Assembly: GCA_937891325.1 (NCBI GenBank)
Contig: CALAFU010000312.1
Coordinates: 1 to 28,135 of the forward strand
Source: an uncultured Candidatus Melainabacteria bacterium
Lineage (GTDB): Bacteria > Cyanobacteriota > Vampirovibrionia > Gastranaerophilales > Gastranaerophilaceae
Direction of reading: 5' to 3'
Length of the DNA stretch: 28,135 nucleotides
The number at the start of each line of letters is the position of its first letter. The first letter of the stretch is position 1. The position numbers were made by a program, and so were the translations under genes. The notes below the pieces were generated by a model that worked only from the letters and a program-made list of their open reading frames with translations, was not told the DNA's origin and ran no database searches. Positions 13,671 to 21,746 of this stretch are shown here, piece after piece.

Positions 13671-13680
13671 GTTCTCTTAA
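13671..13680 (+). promoter_or_regulatory. Candidate late-promoter motif (GTTCTCTTAA)
   Basis: A two-base-longer version of the motif, 45 nt before the fibre start at 13716, with TCTTTAAGAATAAA just upstream (13657-13670); that 14-mer also occurs near 19680. Confidence 0.3.
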
Positions 13681-13715
13681 ATAAAATGCACTAAACAAAC
13701 ATCAAGAGAATTGTA

Positions 13716-16217
13716 ATGGCTGATAACGATTTAACTAAAAACTTTACAATTAATGTTCGTAATGTTCCTAATGCTAAAGTCTTAATTGAACGTGAGGAAC
13801 GGTCATTTATTGAAGTTGAACAAGGCACTATTTGTCATTGGAAAGTTTCAGCCCCAGGATATAAAGATCAGATCGGTGAAGTTAAAGTCGTTTCAGATAT
13901 CAATTTAACTTTAACTCTTCAAAAAGTTCCACCAAAACCAACACCTAGCAACTCATATATGAAAGTCCGCCCTAAAAAAGGCAACTATGTTGTTGATTAT
14001 AAAGAACTTTTTAAAGATACTATTCCACCTACAGAAGAACATGATGATGAATATTTGTGGTGTTCTCATGGTTATTTATGGTGGAAGAAATTAACAATTC
14101 CTACACCTGAAACATTGTTCGTTGAGGATTTAGGCACATCAGTAACAACAACATTAACACAAAATGCTATCACAAAATTCTTAAGTGAAAAAGCTAATGT
14201 TACTGACATCTATGATAAAGCATTTATTGACGCTGCTCTATCTAAAAAATTAGATGCTGCTGATTCTTTAAAAGGAGTGGTATTAGATAAAACTGTTTGT
14301 GTCCTTAAAGGCACAGAAAAATTTACACCTGGCGAAAAAATATTATTCAACGGGTATATGTTTGAATATGGCTCAACTGCTTTTGGAACAATTTTTGAAG
14401 CATTAGAAAATACAACAGCTGAAACAATCTTTATTGGTACTGGCACGTTTGATGAAGATTTAACTGTTAATAAAAATAATGTCCGTTTAGTTGGCTTTGG
14501 TGATGCTATTATTCATGGTCACATTGAAGTAAACGCTACTAATGGTTTCTCAATGAAAGGTGTTAATGTACTTTATGTACCTTCAAAAGAAAACACCGCT
14601 GCTATTGAATTAAACAAGCCTTTGACAAATTTTGAACTATCAAAAGTTGATATCATTGTTAAAGGTGCTGCAAATATTATCAATTCCAAAAAGCAATTAA
14701 TTGATGCGAACATTATTGACTGTCATTTTATTTCAGGAATGAATAGTGACAATAAAATGCTCGACGGTATCATTATTAATAATGCTAAAAATCTACGTTT
14801 TTCACGTAATAGCATGTTTGGTAATATTGTATTAAAAACTGCAATCAATAATATTGAAATTTCTACAAACAATTTCACAGCTTCAGAAGGTACATTAATT
14901 TCTTTTGAAGACGGAGTGCTGTCAGATAAAATTAATGTGTTTGGGAACCTTGCTTTTGGCGCGTCTATTGAGAACATTGTTAAAACAAAAAACATTGATT
15001 ATTCAAACGTTGAATACTTTAACTTAATTGGCAATCATGTATGTTATACTCATGCGTTTTTATGGTTGCAAGAAGGTTGCACAGGAATTGACAATGACAA
15101 AGTTCAACTGTCATTTAATACTGCAAACAATGGTAAAGATTCAGATTTTATTCTTGATGACGAACCTGTCAATGGTGAAGCCCGTGTTTTAATTGATGAT
15201 GGAAATATTATTACAGACGATCAAGCAATCACTGTTGAGCAACTAAACAATGCAATAAAAGTTGAACGGGAACGAGCTATTTCCGTTGAAAATACTTTAA
15301 ATGACATTGTTAAAGATCATATCGAAAATAAAAACAACCCACACAATGTCACAAAAGAACAAATTGGTTTAGGCAATGTTGATAATACATCAGATCTAGA
15401 TAAACCTATTTCGACTGCGACGCAAGAAGCATTAGATAAAAAATTAGATTCAGCAAACCTTCCAACACGTTTGCCAAACCCAACAAAATTAGAAATTTTA
15501 ATGAACGGCATGTTCGTCACTGAATACTTCGGCGGCGAAGATGCGGAACAAGTTACGGCTGACTTGCATTTTGATAGAACAACGTCAGCACAGTTGTCAT
15601 GGGTTGATGTACGTGGAATAGTGTCTGCTGATCAAATGGTCAACATTACATCCGCAAACAAATTTGAAAAAGGTGAAGTTGTTAATTATGATTTGACATG
15701 GAACCCTGTTGATGTCAACCTAATGGAAATTAAACGTCAATGGGTTAATGATATTGAAGTCGCCGATTCAGCTCGTTCATACATTTTTGAAAATGTTCAA
15801 AACAATATCAATGCAACAGTATCAATTCTTTATGGAAATAAAGAAGGTTCAACAGAAAATTATACAGCTAAAGTTAATTCAACCATTTCAATTGAATTCT
15901 TAAATAAAATTTATTGGGGCGTTAGCGAAGACGAAACTTTAGACAACGAAGCTATTCTTCAACTGAATGGTGAACTATCTGACACAATACAAAAGACATT
16001 ATCTTTTAATTGTGAAGGTGGCAAGTATATGTATTTTGCTGTACCTAAAGATTTAATTTCTAATGATGTCTTAATTTTATGCGGCGGTTTGATTTATTCG
16101 GATTGGGAACAGTCTGTAATCAATCTAAAAAATGAACATAACTATATAACTGATTACGTAGTATTTCGGTCTAATAATATGCAATCAGCTAAATACATTG
16201 AAATTTGCTTGAAGTAA
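13716..16217 (+). CDS. Large tail fibre / tailspike-type protein
   Basis: An 833-residue protein. Residues about 10-70 form a PEGA-like beta domain (INVRNVPNAKVLIE, APGYKDQIGEVKVV) likely acting as the attachment part. A region of short repeating strands with Asn/Ile ladders (about 240-470: NNVRLVGFGDAIIHGHIEVN, NAKNLRFSRNSMFGNIVL, NNIEISTNNF) looks like a right-handed beta-helix as in tailspikes. Residues about 536-566 hold a classic phage fibre repeat (NPHNVTKEQIGLGNVDNTSD). The last 240 residues are a separate beta-rich domain, probably the distal tip. No depolymerase catalytic site can be assigned by eye. It starts a four-gene fibre cluster; AAGAGAA precedes the ATG. Confidence 0.85.
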   Translation: MADNDLTKNFTINVRNVPNAKVLIEREERSFIEVEQGTICHWKVSAPGYKDQIGEVKVVSDINLTLTLQKVPPKPTPSNSYMKVRPKKGNYVVDYKELFKDTIPPTEEHDDEYLWCSHGYLWWKKLTIPTPETLFVEDLGTSVTTTLTQNAITKFLSEKANVTDIYDKAFIDAALSKKLDAADSLKGVVLDKTVCVLKGTEKFTPGEKILFNGYMFEYGSTAFGTIFEALENTTAETIFIGTGTFDEDLTVNKNNVRLVGFGDAIIHGHIEVNATNGFSMKGVNVLYVPSKENTAAIELNKPLTNFELSKVDIIVKGAANIINSKKQLIDANIIDCHFISGMNSDNKMLDGIIINNAKNLRFSRNSMFGNIVLKTAINNIEISTNNFTASEGTLISFEDGVLSDKINVFGNLAFGASIENIVKTKNIDYSNVEYFNLIGNHVCYTHAFLWLQEGCTGIDNDKVQLSFNTANNGKDSDFILDDEPVNGEARVLIDDGNIITDDQAITVEQLNNAIKVERERAISVENTLNDIVKDHIENKNNPHNVTKEQIGLGNVDNTSDLDKPISTATQEALDKKLDSANLPTRLPNPTKLEILMNGMFVTEYFGGEDAEQVTADLHFDRTTSAQLSWVDVRGIVSADQMVNITSANKFEKGEVVNYDLTWNPVDVNLMEIKRQWVNDIEVADSARSYIFENVQNNINATVSILYGNKEGSTENYTAKVNSTISIEFLNKIYWGVSEDETLDNEAILQLNGELSDTIQKTLSFNCEGGKYMYFAVPKDLISNDVLILCGGLIYSDWEQSVINLKNEHNYITDYVVFRSNNMQSAKYIEICLK

Positions 16218-16227
16218 AGGAAACATT

Positions 16228-16683
16228 ATGACAGAACAACTTAAAGGTCTTAATATTCCATCTTCAATAGTTCCGTTTACTGATCAAGACGTTTATGCTA
16301 CTCATGACAGCAAGTTTGGAAAAGGTGGTTGGAAAAGCGTTGAAACCATTGGCGAACTAAATGCTATTTCAATGCAACGCAGAACAATTGGAATGGCTGT
16401 ATATGTTGCATCAGAAAAACAAACATATGTTTTAAATGGTCGTTTAGATAATTTAGGATGGGTAAAATACTCTGATCAAATTGATAAACATTTTTCATAT
16501 GATGAGCATAAATACTCACCATCTGATCATTGGGTAATTCACCACGGCCTAAATAAAAAACCATCCGTTCAAATTTTTGATGCAAACGGTGTTGAAACAG
16601 AGGGGGGGATTACAGTCATTGACAATAATAATATTGTTATTGATTTTAACATACCTTTCTGCGGCACTGCTGAATTAAACTAA
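16228..16683 (+). CDS. Small tail fibre-associated protein
   Basis: A 151-residue virion-type protein starting 10 nt after the large fibre, with AAAGGAAA before its ATG. Residues about 30-76 form a domain (GGWKSVETIGELNA, RRTIGMAVYVA, TYVLNG, WVKY) seen in many phage structural proteins. Residues about 100-151 match a common tail-protein C-terminal module (HWVIHHGLNKKPSVQIFDAN, then NNIVIDFNIPFCGTAELN; family pattern H-x-L-x-K-x-P-S-V-x-x-x-D...N-x-V-x-x-x-F...F-x-G-x-A). A run of seven G (16602-16608) encodes Glu-Gly-Gly at residue 125-127 and could slip. Probably a fibre tip or adaptor. Confidence 0.75.
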   Translation: MTEQLKGLNIPSSIVPFTDQDVYATHDSKFGKGGWKSVETIGELNAISMQRRTIGMAVYVASEKQTYVLNGRLDNLGWVKYSDQIDKHFSYDEHKYSPSDHWVIHHGLNKKPSVQIFDANGVETEGGITVIDNNNIVIDFNIPFCGTAELN

Positions 16684-16715
16684 TTGTATATGATTTACTT
16701 TAAAGGAAATTAGAC

Positions 16716-18773
16716 ATGGTTGATTTTACAAAGTCAATTAGAATTAATCTAAACATGAATCAAAATGAATTACAAGAAGTAGTAATTCAAAGTCTAACCG
16801 CAGCACCTACAGCCAAAAAAGTTGGTTATATCTATTTTGATTCTGAAAAACATAAGTTTGGTGTTTGCGTAGATGCTACTGCTGGCGCCCAAAAATGGGA
16901 ATATATGTCAGACGCTTCTGACGTTGCTGCAAAACTTGCTGAACTTGAAGCAAAACTCAAAACAGATTTGACTGTTTCAAAAATTGCTGATGCAACTGGT
17001 ATCCAGCAAGGTTCTGGCGAAGCTGCTACAAAAATTTATTTTGATGGTTTGGTTGTATCTGTTGAAGCCGCTGAAGATAATGGCATAGCCGAAGGTGGTG
17101 AAGACAGAAAAGTTGGTCACTTCTTAAAGCTAACAAAAACCGGCGCTGAAGGCAAACCTTCTGAAGTGTCATATATTGACATGCCAGAAACTGTTGAGTC
17201 AGGTAAATTAGACAATGAGAATAAAAAGATTGTCTTAACTTATTCCGACGGTAGCAAGAAAGATATTGATCTTGCTGCGATTTACGAAGCCATTGCTTCT
17301 AAAACAGTAAGTGTTGCTGAAACCAACACTGTCAAACTAAATTCAGCAGTAGATAACGCAACCAAAGCTCAAACGCTATCAGCTGATGTTAAATTGTACG
17401 CTGATAGTAGCAATGCTATTACTAAAATTGATGATATCAAAAGCGAAGACGGTCAAATTACTACTGCTGGCGGTTTAATCGTTCGTAAAGTTGAAGATCT
17501 TGCAGCTGAAGATGCACAACTGTCTAACCTCTCCACCGGTAATGCTGTTGTTAATGCTTTAAAGAATGAAAAATTTGCTGCTACAGCTGAACAGTACGGT
17601 GTTATTAAACTTGCATCTGATGCTGATGCTATTGCAGGAACAGATAGCAATAAAGCTATTACAGCTGCTTCTTTAAAAGCTGCTTTAGATGCTAATATTG
17701 TTGGTGCCGTTACATACAGTGGTACAGTTGCTGCTATCAATTACCCTGTTCAAAAAGGTGATTTGTTTCTTGTTGATACGGATGTAACGTTAGCTAAAGT
17801 TGAACTGAAAAAGGGCGACTATATTCTATTTAAAGCTGCTGTAGCCAATGCTGAATCTTTAACAAAAGATGCTTTTGATGTTATTGATAATACTGAAGCT
17901 GAAGACATCGTTCGTAAAGACGCTGAACAAACATTAACAAACAAAACAATTGATGCTGACAAAAATACAATCAGCAACTTGAAGATGACAAATCTTGCTG
18001 ATGCTAATGCGTCATTTGCTACGACTGAAACAACGGATGAACTGAAGGCTGCTGCTAAAATCGCTTCCGAAGCTAAAGTTCAGGAAATGATTGATGCTGG
18101 CGTTAAGTCTGTTGCTGTCGATGACGTCACAATTCAAAATGTTGACGGAACACTGTCTGTTAAAGAAGGCGGTCTTGAAGTCAAGCATATGAAAGAAGAT
18201 GCTGTTGCTGCTGGAACAATTTCTGCTGCTGATGCTGCTCTTGACACAAGACTAGCCACAGAAAAGGCTGTTCGTGCTTTACATGACGGCATCCCTGCTG
18301 AAACCATGACGTTGACAAATAAGACATTTGATGCAAATGCTGAAGGCAATGTTCTGTCAAATGTTGAAGTTGACAATTTCGCTGCTGGTGTTATTGTTAA
18401 AGCTAAAGGTGAAGGTGAAACAGGTGGTATTGCTGACGTTGCTAATGCTGATGATGCAAAACTAGCTACTGAAAAAGCGATTGCAGAAGCGTTGGCTGCT
18501 ATTAAAGCTTCAGCTACATCAGCTCACACACTAACCCTTGATAAAGCCAAATGGGTTATGCATGCAGACGGCGATTCAGCGACATATACAGTTACTTTGT
18601 CAACTGATTTAGGTGTCAGCGCTGAACATAAAGTAAGTGTTGCTAAACTGCTTGATGACCGCAAAAACGAAGTGGAAGGTCTGATTGGTTACAACACTGA
18701 AAATGGAACTGTTGTATTCCAAATCAACTGTACTGCAGCCCCTGAAGGTTGGTCTGCTTTAATCGTTTGCTAA
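16716..18773 (+). CDS. Alanine-rich tail fibre protein
   Basis: A 685-residue fibre protein. The N-terminus (about 5-65: SIRINLNMNQNELQEVVIQS, then APTAKKVGYIYFDSEKHKFG, WEYM) matches the widespread fibre N-terminal module that reads L-x-x-N-x-(L/I)-x-x-V-V...AAPT...G-x-I-Y-(F/Y)...W. The shaft has repeat elements such as ATAEQYGVIKLASDADAIAG and two TLTNKT(I/F)DA...N...SN units near residues 405 and 530. The last 90 residues (from TLTLDKAKWVMHADG) form a compact tip. It is richer in Ala and in G+C than its neighbours, suggesting separate origin or selection for a stable trimeric shaft. AAAGGAAA precedes the ATG; a long stem-loop follows the stop. Confidence 0.85.
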   Translation: MVDFTKSIRINLNMNQNELQEVVIQSLTAAPTAKKVGYIYFDSEKHKFGVCVDATAGAQKWEYMSDASDVAAKLAELEAKLKTDLTVSKIADATGIQQGSGEAATKIYFDGLVVSVEAAEDNGIAEGGEDRKVGHFLKLTKTGAEGKPSEVSYIDMPETVESGKLDNENKKIVLTYSDGSKKDIDLAAIYEAIASKTVSVAETNTVKLNSAVDNATKAQTLSADVKLYADSSNAITKIDDIKSEDGQITTAGGLIVRKVEDLAAEDAQLSNLSTGNAVVNALKNEKFAATAEQYGVIKLASDADAIAGTDSNKAITAASLKAALDANIVGAVTYSGTVAAINYPVQKGDLFLVDTDVTLAKVELKKGDYILFKAAVANAESLTKDAFDVIDNTEAEDIVRKDAEQTLTNKTIDADKNTISNLKMTNLADANASFATTETTDELKAAAKIASEAKVQEMIDAGVKSVAVDDVTIQNVDGTLSVKEGGLEVKHMKEDAVAAGTISAADAALDTRLATEKAVRALHDGIPAETMTLTNKTFDANAEGNVLSNVEVDNFAAGVIVKAKGEGETGGIADVANADDAKLATEKAIAEALAAIKASATSAHTLTLDKAKWVMHADGDSATYTVTLSTDLGVSAEHKVSVAKLLDDRKNEVEGLIGYNTENGTVVFQINCTAAPEGWSALIVC

Positions 18774-18786
18774 TATGCACATGCGA

Positions 18787-18822
18787 CTGATCGGGCGTTT
18801 ACTATACGCCCGATCAGTTCTT
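18787..18822 (+). terminator. Stem-loop terminator after the fibre gene
   Basis: A 12-bp GC-rich stem (18787-18798 with 18806-18817), 7-nt loop, followed by the short T-rich TTCTT. The weak T-tract suggests partial termination. Confidence 0.65.
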
Positions 18823-18824
18823 AA
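18817..18824 (+). promoter_or_regulatory. Candidate late-promoter motif GTTCTTAA
   Basis: GTTCTTAA followed by TCAAGATAA, starting on the last base of the terminator stem and 40 nt before the fibre start at 18857. Confidence 0.4.
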
Positions 18825-18856
18825 TCAAGATAATAGTTTTATTAGGTAATCACACA

Positions 18857-19621
18857 ATGTCAACATTCGTTAAAGAGTATCGAGCACTTGACCAAGACAT
18901 TGAACTGTCAGCAAACAGTGATTATCGTGTAGCATCACAAAAAGCTATTAAGGCATATGTTGATAAAGAAGTTGATCATGTAAAAGGTGCTATTGATTGG
19001 CGACTTCAAAACTATACAGTTACAGAAGTAACAAAAACATTAACAATACCTTTAGAAAAACCTTGTTATTTTAAAGAAGGTATGTTTGCCCTATATCAAG
19101 GGAAAACTGTAATCCCCAATGAATTGTTATCTGTTTCAGCTGACAAAAAAACTTTAACAATAACAAGTAGCAATGACTTTGAAATTGATGATATAATTCA
19201 ACTTCGTTGGGCATATCTTAACACTCAAATTACTGTTGAAGGTTATGTTGTACTTCCTGAAGGTGTTACAAATGAATCTACCGATATTGTTATTGAACAA
19301 GGAACAATTGACGGGGTTTGGTATAGATTATATAAATCAGGTTGGCTTGAACAAGGTGGTACACAAACAGGTACTGGCAGTTACGGACTTGCTGAAATTA
19401 ATCTTGCAAAAGAATATTTAAACAATGAATATTCTGTCAATGCACAAATTCAATGGAACTCTACAGATAACATGGATTGGTACACAAACGATTCGTCAAT
19501 TACTTCTGGTGCAGGTATTTCTGATGTAGCCGGAATTCCTTGTGATAAAACGACAACAAGTTTTAAATTGCAAAGTTATAGCACACACACATGGTCTACA
19601 AAAGGTCAAGTAAAAGTTTAA
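18857..19621 (+). CDS. Tail fibre protein with receptor-binding-type C-terminal domain
   Basis: A 254-residue fibre. The N-terminus (SANSDYRVASQKAIKAYVD) is the common fibre segment preceding a shaft; the middle (about 50-115) is a beta domain with TVTEVTKTLTIPL and TLTITSSNDFEIDDIIQLRW. From about residue 145 the tip domain carries IDGVWYRLYKSGWLEQGG and ends WSTKGQVKV. The tip pattern is the same as in silent cassette A at 2193-2588. AGGTAA precedes the ATG, and it has its own candidate late motif and a strong terminator, so it is a separate unit. It does not contain the 21-bp recombination site. Confidence 0.85.
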   Translation: MSTFVKEYRALDQDIELSANSDYRVASQKAIKAYVDKEVDHVKGAIDWRLQNYTVTEVTKTLTIPLEKPCYFKEGMFALYQGKTVIPNELLSVSADKKTLTITSSNDFEIDDIIQLRWAYLNTQITVEGYVVLPEGVTNESTDIVIEQGTIDGVWYRLYKSGWLEQGGTQTGTGSYGLAEINLAKEYLNNEYSVNAQIQWNSTDNMDWYTNDSSITSGAGISDVAGIPCDKTTTSFKLQSYSTHTWSTKGQVKV

Positions 19622-19626
19622 AACGA

Positions 19627-19657
19627 AGAAGGTCTGATAAAACAGACCTTCTTTTTT
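19627..19657 (+). terminator. Intrinsic terminator
   Basis: AGAAGGTCTG (19627-19636) pairs with CAGACCTTCT (19643-19652), 6-nt loop, followed by at least five T. Confidence 0.9.
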
Positions 19658-19677
19658 GTCTACTTTTCTGTCAAACT

Positions 19678-19687
19678 GTTCTTTAAG
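19678..19687 (+). promoter_or_regulatory. Candidate late-promoter motif (GTTCTTTAAG)
   Basis: One-base variant of the motif, 42 nt before the start at 19720, within TCTTTAAGAATAAA, which is shared with the region before the large fibre gene. Confidence 0.3.
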
Positions 19688-19719
19688 AATAAATAAAAGA
19701 ATAGAAAAGTAGGTGTCAT

Positions 19720-19989
19720 ATGATTAAAGATGAGGAAATTATTGAACGTAAAGCTGCTATTGTTGAACACTCTTTAGAAGTCTTAAAACAATTTAATTAT
19801 GACACTTCACTAATTAAAATTTCTGATGTTGACAGTGTTGATAAAATACACGTTGATTGTGATGATTATAAATTAGGTTCACTATTCAAAAATGTGATTG
19901 CAACGACAAATAAACGTATAATTAATTTAACAGACGAAGATTTGGATTACGAAGTAACAAGTGGTTGTCAATCTTTTATGACACATTAA
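19720..19989 (+). CDS. Unknown small acidic protein
   Basis: An 89-residue acidic protein with AGGTG before the ATG. A helical N-terminus (DEEIIERKAAIVEHSLEVLK) precedes a mixed region (IHVDCDDYKLGSLFKNVIAT). No family recognised. It stands alone between a terminator and the next TTGACA promoter. Confidence 0.65.
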   Translation: MIKDEEIIERKAAIVEHSLEVLKQFNYDTSLIKISDVDSVDKIHVDCDDYKLGSLFKNVIATTNKRIINLTDEDLDYEVTSGCQSFMTH

Positions 19990-19996
19990 AATGTTG

Positions 19997-20025
19997 TTGA
20001 CAATATTTTCCTTTTATCGTAATAT
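19997..20025 (+). promoter_or_regulatory. Sigma70-like promoter
   Basis: TTGACA (19997-20002), 17-bp spacer, TAATAT (20020-20025), 29 nt before the lipoprotein start at 20054. Confidence 0.75.
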
Positions 20026-20053
20026 GTAAATATGAAATAAAAGGAAAACAGAT

Positions 20054-21346
20054 ATGAAAACACATTTTATTGCTTTAATCACCTGCTTAAGTCTTGTCGG
20101 TTGTAAAACATATATTCCTACTGACGAATACGGAAATATAATTAATACAGACAAATTTGCTTCAGACTATTCTGATCCGGTAAATACTGAAGAAAAAGGC
20201 ACTCTTAAAACGGTTAATAAAAACACTGTTTTAGCTTGCAATTATTCTTCTTTTGAAAATGCACGTCAAGATGCGTATGCTTATGCTCTTGATTTTGATT
20301 CAATTCAAAAAATTAAAAGCAACACAAAAACTTATTGCCAGAAAAATTCAAGCAATAAAGGTTGTTTACATGAACTGAATATAAACAGTGTTATGTCTGA
20401 CAAAAAACTTGTCAACACAATTAAAAAAGGTGATTGCTATAAATTTACGTTTAAAAAAATGAAAGGTTTTAAAAACGTTGATGCTTCGGAAAGCTATTCA
20501 TCTTTTGATAGACCTTCTGTAAACGAATCTCTTATTCGCATTAATTTCGTTAATGTTAATACACCTGTTCGTGCTAAACTTAACGGCAAACCTATTACGT
20601 TGAGTCAAGATAAACCTTTTAACATTAAAGGCAAAAAAGTTATGAACTTTGAAATTATTGACTCTCGTTTCAAGTATAAACGTTTTACAATTAATGTGCC
20701 TAAAGAAAGCAAATACATTACAAAAAATGTTGCGCTCGTTCAAGTATACAAAAAAAGAAAAAAGAATAAAGAAGTTGGTGCAGGTTTTGAACGTCAAGAT
20801 TATAAAGTACTTAATTCAAAAACCAGTGAACGCGTTGTTGTATTACGTAACCGTCATGATGTTGATCCTTCGAATGATCATTTGACAAATCTTCATTCTG
20901 AAGTTGTGTTTAAAATTTACACAAATTTCGAAAGATTTGTGGAACGCGGTATTGAAAAACCTATGTCTTCTATTGCCGTTCTGACAAATTTACATGAACC
21001 ACATTATAGTTATTTTGGATTTAAACCAAAAGAACAAAATGCTGAAAATGATTACGGTCGTGTTACTTTGCAAATTACTGTATATCTTGAAAATATGTTC
21101 AAGTTTGCACAATACAACCTACACTATGAAGTAATCAAAAAAAATGGTATTGCATATATTAAAGATTCGTTTGGAGGCCCTCATTCAAGTTGGCACTATG
21201 ATTCAGGTTACAGCTTTGGTAATGGCATTGGCGGTGGGTTATCTTATAACTACGTAAGTGATTGCATTGTAACTTTAGACGGGAGTAACAAACCTATTTC
21301 TAAAATTGAAGTTAAATTTATCAAAGGGTGGTATATGTGGTGGTAA
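20054..21346 (+). CDS. Large phage-encoded lipoprotein
   Basis: A 430-residue lipoprotein. MKTHFIALIT and a short hydrophobic stretch lead to the lipobox LVGC, with Cys17 as the acylated residue; the next residues (Lys-Thr) suit outer-membrane sorting. Residues about 58-125 are helical with paired Cys (ACNYSS, TYCQKNSSNKGC, GDCYKF). About 160-225 is a PEGA-like beta domain (VNTPVRAKLNGKPITLSQDK). The C-terminal part is beta-rich with GGPHSSWHYDSGYSFGNG and ends WYMWW. It has its own TTGACA promoter and an AAAAGGAAAA ribosome site, so early expression at the cell surface is likely. Superinfection exclusion or envelope remodelling are possible roles, not shown. It converges on the tail module with 16 nt between stops and no clear terminator. 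Confidence 0.75.
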   Translation: MKTHFIALITCLSLVGCKTYIPTDEYGNIINTDKFASDYSDPVNTEEKGTLKTVNKNTVLACNYSSFENARQDAYAYALDFDSIQKIKSNTKTYCQKNSSNKGCLHELNINSVMSDKKLVNTIKKGDCYKFTFKKMKGFKNVDASESYSSFDRPSVNESLIRINFVNVNTPVRAKLNGKPITLSQDKPFNIKGKKVMNFEIIDSRFKYKRFTINVPKESKYITKNVALVQVYKKRKKNKEVGAGFERQDYKVLNSKTSERVVVLRNRHDVDPSNDHLTNLHSEVVFKIYTNFERFVERGIEKPMSSIAVLTNLHEPHYSYFGFKPKEQNAENDYGRVTLQITVYLENMFKFAQYNLHYEVIKKNGIAYIKDSFGGPHSSWHYDSGYSFGNGIGGGLSYNYVSDCIVTLDGSNKPISKIEVKFIKGWYMWW

Positions 21347-21362
21347 AACGAACTCAAAACAA

Positions 21363-21746
21363 TTAATTCAATGAAACTGTTTTATTTGTTGAAGTCGCAG
21401 TAGCAGAATCCGTTGAACGTGTACCTAAACTAATTACATATTCAATAACCGCTGAAAAATCAGGAATGAATATCTTTTTACCTACAGGTAATTCTGTAAA
21501 CGGGTCTGCTATTCGATTTGCTAAACATATAATCCAAAATAAAGTTTCGTCACCGTAATATGCATATGCAAGTAAATCTGGTGTATTTTGTTCCATATCA
21601 TTAACATATGCAACAGTACAATTTTTGTTTAATACCCAATCAGGAAAATCGTTAAACTGAAATGAATACATGTCAAAATGATAGCCATCAATAGCACCAT
21701 CGATTACATCATAAAAGTTTGTTAAATCAAAACTTGTACCAGACAT
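21363..21746 (-). CDS. Baseplate wedge protein, gp53/LysM-like
   Basis: A 127-residue protein resembling T4 gp53, which bridges baseplate wedge units. The core PDLLAYAYYGDETLFWIICL, then ANRIADPFTELPVGKKIFIP, is the LysM-like pattern (A-x-x-x-Y-G-D-x-x-L-(W/F)-W-x-I-x-x-A-N-x-I-x-D-P...L-x-x-G-x-x-(L/I)-x-I-P) typical of gp53-type proteins. Its ATG overlaps the preceding stop by one base (TAATG). It is the last gene of the minus-strand tail module seen here. Confidence 0.75.
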   Translation of the reverse strand: MSGTSFDLTNFYDVIDGAIDGYHFDMYSFQFNDFPDWVLNKNCTVAYVNDMEQNTPDLLAYAYYGDETLFWIICLANRIADPFTELPVGKKIFIPDFSAVIEYVISLGTRSTDSATATSTNKTVSLN

